Source: Candidatus Kuenenia stuttgartensis (GTDB lineage Bacteria; Planctomycetota; Planctomycetia; Pirellulales; UBA1268). Taken from it: 36,201 nucleotides of DNA. Positions 24,063 through 31,390 of this stretch are shown one piece after another. The notes beneath the pieces were generated by a model, which was not told where the DNA came from, searched no databases, and was given only the letters and a program-made list of their open reading frames with translations. A program made the translations under genes and the position numbers. The stretch lies in the NCBI GenBank assembly GCA_945870505.1, contig CAMBSN010000023.1, positions 1 to 36,201 of the forward strand. Direction: 5' to 3'. How positions within the stretch are numbered: the stretch's first letter is position 1; each line of letters begins with the position of its first letter.

Positions 24063-25442
24063 TCACCGCTTCGCCGACACGACTTTCAGCGCCTCGAGCG
24101 CCAGCTTTCTCGCCTCGGCGTGGTCCACGATCGGCTCGGGGTAGTCGCGGTCGGCACCGACCCACTCCTTCACGTAGTCCCCGTCGGGATCAAACTTTTC
24201 CTGCTGGCTCGTAGGGTTGAAGATCCGGAAATACGGAGCCGCATCGGCACCACAGCCGGCCGCCCACTGCCAGCCAAGTGTGTTGGCGGCGAGGTCGGCA
24301 TCCACGAGCGTGTCCCAAAACCATCTCGCTCCCTCCAGCCACGTGACACGGAGGTCTTTCACGAGGAAGCTCGCCACAATCATCCGCACGCGATTGTGCA
24401 TCCAGCCGGTCGCCCAAAGCTGCCGCATACCGGCATCGACGATCGGATAACCCGTGCGTCCCTTCTGCCAGGCGCGAAGCCCGACGGGATCATTCGCCCA
24501 CGGAAACCTCGCGTAGTCGGCCCGCAGCGGGGCGCTTGGCGTGTGCGGGAAGTGATAGAGGAGGTGGTTGGCAAACTCCCGCCAGCCGAGCTCGCGGAGG
24601 TAGGCCTCCGGCCCACCGGCCGTGATCTTCGCCGCGGGCTTCCCGCCCACGGCCTCGCGAACGCCGTGCCAGACCCGCCGCGGCGAAATCTCACCGAAGT
24701 GGAGGTGCGCCGAAAGACTGCTCGTGCCGTCGTGATCGGGGCGGTCGCGGCCGGCCGAATAGGCATCGAGGGCCTTCTCGAGAAAGCGATCGAGCCGCTT
24801 GCCGGCTCCCACCTCACCGGGCGTCCACGTCTTCCGCATCGTGGCGGACCAATCGATCGTGGGGAGAAGATCAAGCGACTCGATCGCGAGGCTTTTCAGC
24901 GATTGCTCGACGCCTCGCAGTCGCCGCGGGGCGGCCACCGGCTCCGCGGGCTCTTCCTTTGTGAGCAGTGACCGCCAGAAGGGCGTGAACACCTGATACG
25001 GCTTTCCCTCCTTCGTGGCCACCCGCATCGGCTCGAAGAGGAGCGAGCCGTTGAAGCTCTCGGCCACGAGACCGTCATCCGTGAGCGCCTTCTTGATCGC
25101 GGTGTCGCGGGCGATCACGGCCGGCTCATAGCGGCGGTTCCAGGCGACGTGGGTCGCGCCGGTCTCCTTCGCAACGGCCCGCAGCGCGGCGAGCGATGGC
25201 CCCTTGCGGATCACGAGCGGCGTGCCCGCCTTCGCCAGAGCCGCCGCCAGCTGCTCGAGCGACTGGTGCAGCCACCAGCGGGAAGCCGCCCCCGGCTCCC
25301 AAGGATGCTCCTCGTCTGGCGCCCAGATGAACACGGGCACGACGGCCCCGCGCTCCGCCGCCGCCAGCAGCGCCGGGTTGTCATCGAGCCGCAGGTCGCT
25401 TCGAAACCAGACGATGGTCGCGGGTGCGGTGGACGTCGCCAT
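24063..25442 (-). CDS. Deoxyribodipyrimidine photolyase (class I)
   Basis: The 459-residue FAD enzyme repairs cyclobutane pyrimidine dimers using light. It begins TIVWFRSDLRLDDNPALLAA, the class I photolyase N-terminus, and contains the FAD-binding C-terminal region: SLSAHLHFGEISPRR, WREFANHLLYHFP, TGYPIVDAGMRQLWATGWMH, NRVRMIVASFLVKDL and DADLAANTLGWQWAAGCG with the Trp/Asp set expected for dimer repair. The length is normal for class I CPD photolyases. ATG 25442 has GGAG seven bases upstream. It lies 41 bases past the sulfatase stop on the same strand and is probably the last gene of a three-gene operon. Confidence 0.92.
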   Translation of the reverse strand: MATSTAPATIVWFRSDLRLDDNPALLAAAERGAVVPVFIWAPDEEHPWEPGAASRWWLHQSLEQLAAALAKAGTPLVIRKGPSLAALRAVAKETGATHVAWNRRYEPAVIARDTAIKKALTDDGLVAESFNGSLLFEPMRVATKEGKPYQVFTPFWRSLLTKEEPAEPVAAPRRLRGVEQSLKSLAIESLDLLPTIDWSATMRKTWTPGEVGAGKRLDRFLEKALDAYSAGRDRPDHDGTSSLSAHLHFGEISPRRVWHGVREAVGGKPAAKITAGGPEAYLRELGWREFANHLLYHFPHTPSAPLRADYARFPWANDPVGLRAWQKGRTGYPIVDAGMRQLWATGWMHNRVRMIVASFLVKDLRVTWLEGARWFWDTLVDADLAANTLGWQWAAGCGADAAPYFRIFNPTSQQEKFDPDGDYVKEWVGADRDYPEPIVDHAEARKLALEALKVVSAKR

Positions 25443-25483
25443 GCATATTCTCCGGTGGCCGCCGAGAATACCCGATCGCGTCG

Positions 25484-26965
25484 CTAGCGACCCTCCGCCG
25501 CCCAGCGCTTCATCGTGGCGATGTTCTCTTCCGTGATCTGATTCCCCTGGCCGAGGTAGACGCGCATGTCGCTGTCGTACATCGCCTCGGATTCGGGATG
25601 GTTGTCGCCGGTCTCGATCATCCAGCGATCGAGGCGGTCACGGAGCGCGATCAGAGCGTCGGCATGGGCCGGATCGGCGGCCAGATTCGTCAACTGCCAC
25701 GGGTCGTCGCGCCAGGCGTAGAGCTCCTCCTCGGGCCGCTCCGGGGCAAACAGCAGTCGCTCCGTCACTTCCGGCAGCGAGCGGGCTTCGTGCAGCTCCC
25801 GAAGTCGCTTCATGATGAGCTTCCCGTCCTTGTAGGCATTGGGCTGGAGGTGGGGTCGCCGCGGATAGAAGTTGTGGATGTAGAGGTACTGCTCAGTCCT
25901 CACGCTTCGGATTCGATCGACCGTCTCGTCGCAGCGATCGCGGGCCGCGAACACTGCATCCCGAGCGACGTATTCCTTCGCGAAGAGATCACGGCCCCGC
26001 ATCCAGGATGGCACCGGGATGCCGGCCACCGCCAGCGACACCGCGGCGAGGTCGATGTGTTCCACGAGATCCTCGCGGACAGCCCCCGCCGGGATGCCCG
26101 GCCCGCGGACGATCAGCGGTACGTGCGTTCCCTCGTCGTAGAGAAACTGCTTACCCCGGGCATGGCTGATGCCGTGGTCTGTCATGAAGGCGACGACCGT
26201 GGTGTCGAGCAGGCCCTCACGCTCCAGCCGGGCGAGCACTTGGCCAACCTCGGCGTCGGTGAACCGGACGGCATCGAAATAGGCCGCGCGGTCGGCCACG
26301 AGCACGGGATCGTCGGGGAGATGCGGGGGCATGCTGACGGTGGCAATGTCCGTCCGGCCGCCGAGCTCCGCATCGGCGCGGCCGGCAATCTGCTCCCCGC
26401 CTCGCTGGCTTTCGCGAAGCTTTCCGCCCAAGAGCGTCACCTGCATGAAGAACGGCTGACCAGGGCGGCGACCCGACCAGTCAGCCCCGTCGTACATGCC
26501 GGCATCCCACTCAAAGTTGTAGTCCGTCTTGCCGCCGCCCTGAGCCGCTTGGCCCGTTCTGTCGGTGCCCTTTCCGCGGCGTTCGCCACTTCCGATGCAG
26601 GTGTAGTAGCCGGCCGCGCGAAAGAGCTCTGGAATCGGCCGCACGTCTTTCGGCAGCCGAATCGTGAGTGCCCCGCGACCGCTGCGATGGTGCTGGGCAC
26701 CGATCGCGGTCTGTTCCATGCCGGTGATCAGCGCCGAACGGCTCGGCGAGCAGACCGGGGCGGTGACGTAGGCGTGCGCAAACCGTGTGCCCTCACGGGC
26801 GAGCCGGTCGACGTGGGGAGTGGTGACGGCCGTCTCACCGTAGCAGCCGAAGTTCGGCGACAGGTCGTCGGCCACGATCCAGACCACGTTTGGCCGGTCT
26901 GCGACGGCCATCCCCACAACTCCGAGAAACACACCCACGGCCAACACGACTCGCTTCAGGCCCAT
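25484..26965 (-). CDS. Sulfatase, FGly (type I) family, exported
   Basis: The 493-residue product has a signal peptide (MGLKRVVLAVGVFLGVVGMAVA) and a type I sulfatase core. RPNVVWIVADDLSPNFGCYG supplies the metal-binding aspartates. VCSPSRSALITG carries Cys72, which is converted to formylglycine. Later metal ligands lie in FMTDHGISHARGK. Sulfatases of this kind remove sulfate from polysaccharides or glycans and are numerous in planctomycetes. The substrate is unknown. ATG 26965 has AGGGAG eight bases upstream. A GTG at 26983 overlaps the preceding stop as GTGA and also has a ribosome site. Either way it is coupled to the upstream oxidoreductase gene. Confidence 0.88.
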   Translation of the reverse strand: MGLKRVVLAVGVFLGVVGMAVADRPNVVWIVADDLSPNFGCYGETAVTTPHVDRLAREGTRFAHAYVTAPVCSPSRSALITGMEQTAIGAQHHRSGRGALTIRLPKDVRPIPELFRAAGYYTCIGSGERRGKGTDRTGQAAQGGGKTDYNFEWDAGMYDGADWSGRRPGQPFFMQVTLLGGKLRESQRGGEQIAGRADAELGGRTDIATVSMPPHLPDDPVLVADRAAYFDAVRFTDAEVGQVLARLEREGLLDTTVVAFMTDHGISHARGKQFLYDEGTHVPLIVRGPGIPAGAVREDLVEHIDLAAVSLAVAGIPVPSWMRGRDLFAKEYVARDAVFAARDRCDETVDRIRSVRTEQYLYIHNFYPRRPHLQPNAYKDGKLIMKRLRELHEARSLPEVTERLLFAPERPEEELYAWRDDPWQLTNLAADPAHADALIALRDRLDRWMIETGDNHPESEAMYDSDMRVYLGQGNQITEENIATMKRWAAEGR

Positions 26966-26979
26966 GCCTGCACTCCCTC

Positions 26980-29961
26980 TCACGGCATCGCTCCCTCACT
27001 CCCGCCTGCCTGCGAGGCCAGCGCCGCGTGCAGGATCTCCACGGGGTGCAGCGCCCGCCGGCCCGTGCCGTCGGCGATCTGGTGGCGACAGCTCGTGCCG
27101 GGCGCGGCGATCAGCGTCAGCTGCTCCGCCGACCGCACGAATGGAAAGAGCACCAGTTCGCCGATCTTCATCGAGATCGAAAAGTGCTCGCGGCCGTAGC
27201 CAAACGACCCTGCCATCCCGCAGCAGCCGCTGGGGATCATCTCCACCGAGTAGTTCCTCGGCAGGGCGAGAATCTCGGCTGAATCGGCCACCGACGACAG
27301 CGCCTTCTGATGGCAGTGGCCGTGGAGGGCGATCCGCCGCGAGCCCGACGTGAACGCGTCGGCCGTGATCCGCCCGCGGCGGGCCTCGCGGGCAAGAAAC
27401 TCGTCGATGAGCAGCGTCCGGCCCGCCAGCCGCCGGGCGGCGCCCGCGAGCGGTTCTGGCACGAGGTCGAGATACTCGTCGCGAAACGAGAGGATTGCCG
27501 ACGGTTCGATGCCCACCAGCGGCGCCTCGTCGCTAATCACCGAGTCGAGGAGTTCAACATTTGTCGTCGCCAGATCGCGGGCAGCCCGCACGAGCCCCGT
27601 GGAGAGTTGGGCCCGGCCGCTGTCTCCATGCCGCGGCACCACAACCTCATAGCCGAGGGCCTCGAGCAGTTCCACCGCCTTGATACCGATGTCGGCATCG
27701 AGCGTGTCGGTGAACTCATCGACGAACAGGTGCACGCGACCGTTCGGGGCCGGCCCCCGCGGCGGCCGACGCCGCAGCCACGCCGAGAGTGTCGTCCGCG
27801 GCAACGTGGGCAACGACCGCCCGAGTGCGAAGCCGGCCGCCATCTTCACCACCTGGGAGACGAGCGGCGCCCGGGCCAGCAGGTTGTAGGCCCAGGGCAC
27901 CAGCGCCGCGAGGCGGAGCATCGCAGCCGAGCCGGCGACGAGCCTGGCTCGCAGCGGCACGCCATGGGCGTCGTTCCAGTGCTGCTGCCACTCGGCCTTG
28001 AGTCGCGCCATGTCGACGTTCGACGGGCACTCGCTCTTGCAGGCCTTGCAGGAGAGACAGAGGTCCATCACGTCGGCGAGTTCGGGCCGCCCCCACGGAT
28101 TCGCATCGGCCGGCGTCCCGGCGAGCGCCTGCCGCAGCACGTTGGCCCGGGCCCGCGTGGTATGCGTCTCGTCCCGTGTCGCCATGTAGCTCGGGCACAT
28201 CGTGCCACCGGCGAGGTGCGACTTGCGGCACTGGCCCACACCGGTGCATTTTTCCGCCGCCCGCAACACGCCACCGGTATCGGCGAACCGGAAGAGCGTC
28301 TCGTGCCGCGGCGGCGGCTCACCCGGCAGAATCCTCAAGGAGGTATCCATCGGTGGCGTGTCGACGATCTTGCCGGGATTGAGAATGCCCTGTGGATCGA
28401 ACGCCCGCTTCACACGAACAAAGAGGTCGTAGCAGGCATCGCCCACCATCGAGCGGATGAACTCGCCGCGGAGTCGGCCGTCGCCGTGCTCGCCGCTGAG
28501 CGACCCGCGATACTTCTTCACGAGCGCCGCCACGTCGGTGGCCACGTCGCGAAACATCTTCAGGCCCGCCGGCGAGTGGAGGTCGAACAGCGGCCGTAGG
28601 TGGAGTTCGCCGGCGCCTGCGTGGGCATAGTGGATGCAGTCGATGCCATACTTCTCCGTGAGCAGCCGGTCGAACTCGGCGATGTAGGCGGGCAGATCCT
28701 CGACCGCGACGGCCGTGTCTTCGACGATCTCGCGGGGCTTGGCCTCGCCGGGTACGTTGTTCACGAGCCCCTGCCCAGCCCGCCGCAGCTCCCAGACCTT
28801 GTCGCCATCGCTGCCGAAGAGCAGGGGATAGGCGTAGCCGAGCCCCGCGGCCCGCAGCTCGGCCTCGAGCCGGCCAAGCAGCGCCTCAAGCGTGGGCCGA
28901 TACTCGTGCCGTAGTTCCACCACGAGCACGGCCCCGGGTTCACCGACCACGAAGTCGCGGTTGCGAGCCTGCTCGAGGTTGGCCTTCGTGCACTCGAGGA
29001 TTTTGTCGTCGATCAGCTCGCAGCCGGTGGGTCGATGCCGCATGGCCACGACGGCGGCCCGCAGCGCCTCGTCAACCGTGTGGCAGTGGACCACGAGCAG
29101 TGCGGCGGGAGGCGGCAGCGGGATCAGGTTGAGCTCAAACTCGACGCCGAGGAACAGCGTGCCTTCGGAGCCCGCGATCAGCCGGCACATGTTGAACTCG
29201 TCTTCCACCTCCGGATCGAAGTACGACGAGTGCATCAGGGCGTCGAGGGCGTAGCCCGTGTTCCGACGGCTCACCTCAGGCTTCGGAAAAGAATCGCGAA
29301 CGAGCTGACGGTTGGCCTCGTCGCCGAGTAGCGTGGCGATCTCGCGGTAGATTCTCGTCTCCAGCGAATCGGCCGCGAGCCGCTTGGCCTCGACATAGAG
29401 CGGCCCGAGCGGCCCGAACGTGACCTCGCTGCCATCGGCAAGAAAACCCCGGGCCGACACGAGGTGATCGCGGGTCGAGCCGTAGGCGATCGAGTTGGAC
29501 CCGCACGAGTTGTTGCCCACCATGCCCCCGAGCATCGCCCAGTTGGCAGTCGAGGTTTCGGGGCCAAAGAAGAGGCCGTGGGGCGCGAGAAACCGGTTGA
29601 GTTCGTTCCGAACCACGCCCGGCTGCACGCGGACGCGGCGCCGGGCGACATCGAGCGACCCGATCTCGTTGAGGTAGCGGCCGAGGTCGACCACGATTCC
29701 GTTGCCGACCACCTGACCGGCCAGCGACGTGCCCGCTCCCCGCGGGATCAGCCCGATGCGATGCTCGCCGGCAAACCGCACGAGTTCGCGGACATCGGCC
29801 TCCGACTTGGGAAAGGCCACGGCGAGCGGCCGCTCCTGGTATTCGGAGGCGTCGGTCGAATAGGCGGTGACCGCCAGACCGTCGAGCGTCACCTCGCCGT
29901 CGAGACGGCTGGCGAGCGCCGCGAGCGGACCAGCGAGCGAGGGCCGTCGAGACTCTGTCAC
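26980..29961 (-). CDS. FAD-linked oxidase / Fe-S / CCG-domain dehydrogenase (YdiJ-like)
   Basis: The 993-residue protein fuses three parts. The N-terminal FAD-binding PCMH domain has LIPRGAGTSLAGQ and GPETSTANWAMLGGMVGNN. The FAD-oxidase C-terminal domain has HAHAGAGELHLRPL-type and SGEHGDGRLRGEF motifs. The C-terminal third has a ferredoxin-like cluster site CLSCKACKSECPSNVDM and CCG-type cysteine motifs (HGHCHQKAL, PSGCCGMAGSFGYG). This is the YdiJ/D-2-hydroxyacid dehydrogenase layout, oxidising a D-2-hydroxy acid and passing electrons through iron-sulfur centres. The exact substrate is unknown. GTG 29961 is the start, with GGAG seven bases upstream. It heads the operon with the sulfatase and photolyase. 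Confidence 0.87.
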   Translation of the reverse strand: MTESRRPSLAGPLAALASRLDGEVTLDGLAVTAYSTDASEYQERPLAVAFPKSEADVRELVRFAGEHRIGLIPRGAGTSLAGQVVGNGIVVDLGRYLNEIGSLDVARRRVRVQPGVVRNELNRFLAPHGLFFGPETSTANWAMLGGMVGNNSCGSNSIAYGSTRDHLVSARGFLADGSEVTFGPLGPLYVEAKRLAADSLETRIYREIATLLGDEANRQLVRDSFPKPEVSRRNTGYALDALMHSSYFDPEVEDEFNMCRLIAGSEGTLFLGVEFELNLIPLPPPAALLVVHCHTVDEALRAAVVAMRHRPTGCELIDDKILECTKANLEQARNRDFVVGEPGAVLVVELRHEYRPTLEALLGRLEAELRAAGLGYAYPLLFGSDGDKVWELRRAGQGLVNNVPGEAKPREIVEDTAVAVEDLPAYIAEFDRLLTEKYGIDCIHYAHAGAGELHLRPLFDLHSPAGLKMFRDVATDVAALVKKYRGSLSGEHGDGRLRGEFIRSMVGDACYDLFVRVKRAFDPQGILNPGKIVDTPPMDTSLRILPGEPPPRHETLFRFADTGGVLRAAEKCTGVGQCRKSHLAGGTMCPSYMATRDETHTTRARANVLRQALAGTPADANPWGRPELADVMDLCLSCKACKSECPSNVDMARLKAEWQQHWNDAHGVPLRARLVAGSAAMLRLAALVPWAYNLLARAPLVSQVVKMAAGFALGRSLPTLPRTTLSAWLRRRPPRGPAPNGRVHLFVDEFTDTLDADIGIKAVELLEALGYEVVVPRHGDSGRAQLSTGLVRAARDLATTNVELLDSVISDEAPLVGIEPSAILSFRDEYLDLVPEPLAGAARRLAGRTLLIDEFLAREARRGRITADAFTSGSRRIALHGHCHQKALSSVADSAEILALPRNYSVEMIPSGCCGMAGSFGYGREHFSISMKIGELVLFPFVRSAEQLTLIAAPGTSCRHQIADGTGRRALHPVEILHAALASQAGGSEGAMP

Positions 29962-30088
29962 ATGCCACTCCGTGCCTTACGGGTCACAGTTCATACTCCG
30001 TCGATCCCGATCCGTGGTGGCCAGGGCAGCCTCGGCATTCAACCCGGCGTTGTCACTCGACATTCTAGGGGATGAGCATCGCCCGCCT

Positions 30089-30117
30089 TTGACGTAGGTA
30101 GACTCGCCGGTCATTCT
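30089..30117 (+). promoter_or_regulatory. Putative promoter of the DUF1801 gene, near-leaderless
   Basis: TTGACG (30089-30094), a 17-base spacer and CATTCT (30112-30117) precede ATG 30127 by only nine bases. If used, transcription would start about three bases before the start codon. The GGAG that looks like a ribosome site would then lie upstream of the transcript start. Confidence 0.4.
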
Positions 30118-30126
30118 GGAGCAGCC

Positions 30127-30591
30127 ATGGCCAAAGCAAAACCATCAGGCTCAAAAAAGCCGCGACTGCAGGCCGGCACACGCGGAAAACCGGCCCTCCT
30201 CGCCGGCGGCAACCCGCAGATCGCGAAGGCCGACGGCGATGCGCCGGTGCAGGCCTATATCGCAGCCATACCGGGCTGGAAGCGGGATGTCGGCCGACGA
30301 ATCGACGCGATCATCGTGCGAACGCTCCCCGACGTGCAGAAGGCCGTGAAGTGGAACTCCCCGCTCTACGGCATCGAGGGCCATGGCTGGTTTCTCGGCA
30401 TCCATGTGTTCACGAAGTACGTCAAGGTGGCATTCTTCCGTGGCACATCGCTGCGACCAATGCCCCCCGGTATGTCGAAGAGCGGCGACACCCGCTACCT
30501 CGACATCCGGGAAACCGACGTGCTCGACGAAGCGCAGTTCGCGAACTGGGTGAAGCAGGCGAGCCGGCTACCCGGCTGGTCTGGGAAGTGA
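30127..30591 (+). CDS. DUF1801 (YdhG-like) family protein
   Basis: The 154-residue protein has a basic, Lys-rich N-terminal tail (MAKAKPSGSKKPRLQ) and a DUF1801 core with VQAYIAAIPGWKRDVGRRID, VQKAVKWNSPLYGI and VKVAFFRGTSL. Members have an iron-chaperone-frataxin-like (YdhG) fold and are small cytoplasmic proteins of unclear role. The DUF72 frame begins one base past its stop, so the two were a translationally linked pair. A promoter-like sequence lies just upstream. The basic tail might bind nucleic acid, but this is inference. Confidence 0.82.
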   Translation: MAKAKPSGSKKPRLQAGTRGKPALLAGGNPQIAKADGDAPVQAYIAAIPGWKRDVGRRIDAIIVRTLPDVQKAVKWNSPLYGIEGHGWFLGIHVFTKYVKVAFFRGTSLRPMPPGMSKSGDTRYLDIRETDVLDEAQFANWVKQASRLPGWSGK

Positions 30592-30592
30592 C

Positions 30593-31390
30593 GTGACGTT
30601 GCAACTCTCTCTCTTCGGCGACACCGACGCAGTCGACCCAGCCGACGTGACCGACGAAGTGCGACGCCTTGGCCGTTTGCTGCCCGCAGCAATCCATCTC
30701 GGGACGTCGAGCTGGTCCTTCCCTGGGTGGACGGGCCTCGTGTTCGCCCCGCGAAACGGAAAACCTGCCACCGAGCAGGTGCTCGCCCGCCACGGCCTTC
30801 CCGCCTACGCCGCCCATCCGCTCCTGCGAACGGTGAGCCTCGACCGCACGTTCTACGCGCCGCTCACGCGCGAGGAGTTCGCGGCCTACGCCGCGCAAGT
30901 GCCGGAGACGTTTCGGTTCGTCATCAAGGCGCCGGCCGCGTTTACCGACCCCGCGCTGCGGAAACCCGGCAGCGGCGAGCCGGCCCGCGACAACCCTACG
31001 TTTCTCGATGCGGCAGCCGCAGCGGCCACGTTCGTGGAGCCGGCGGTGGCCGGCCTCGGCCCGAAGGCCGGCCCGCTCGTGTTTCAGTTTCCGCCACTCG
31101 GCCGGCGACTCACCTCCGACCTCCCGAGAATCACGGCACGGATCGCCGCCTTCATGGCCGTCCTCCGCGGCCGAACACCGCGCTCGGTGACGCTCGCCGT
31201 CGAGGTTCGCGATCCGGAACTTGCCTGCAGTTCCTTTGCCGCCGGGCTTCGCGACTCAGGGGCGGTGCCTTGCCGTGCACGCCCGCATGCCCCCTGTGGC
31301 CGAGCAGGCTGCCGCCTTGGGGCTCGATCGCGACGACTGCCAGGTGCCGCTCGTTGCCCGCTGGAACCTCCACGCGGGCCGCCGCTATTC
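30593..31390 (+). pseudogene. DUF72 family gene, frameshifted and truncated at element boundary
   Basis: The GTG at 30593 starts a DUF72 protein (TIM-barrel-like, function unknown) with IHLGTSSWSFPGWTG, TVSLDRTFYAPLT, PETFRFVIKAP and LAVEVRDPEL. At about 31262 the frame breaks. The sequence continues in the +1 frame as LAVHARMPPVAEQAAALGLD and RWNLHAGRRY, as expected of the family. Restoring one lost copy of a 5-base unit (TTGCC) would rejoin the frames. Family resemblance stops near 31390, about 60-100 residues before a normal C-terminus. From there the sequence belongs to the flank of the recombinase gene on the other strand. The gene looks inactivated by insertion, and possibly by a slippage deletion too. 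Confidence 0.75.

Noticed and set aside
25424-28599. Two long plus-strand frames (591 and 429 codons) opposite the sulfatase and oxidoreductase genes
   Set aside because: High-GC genes leave long antisense frames open. Both are low-complexity and the opposite strand has clear enzyme motifs.
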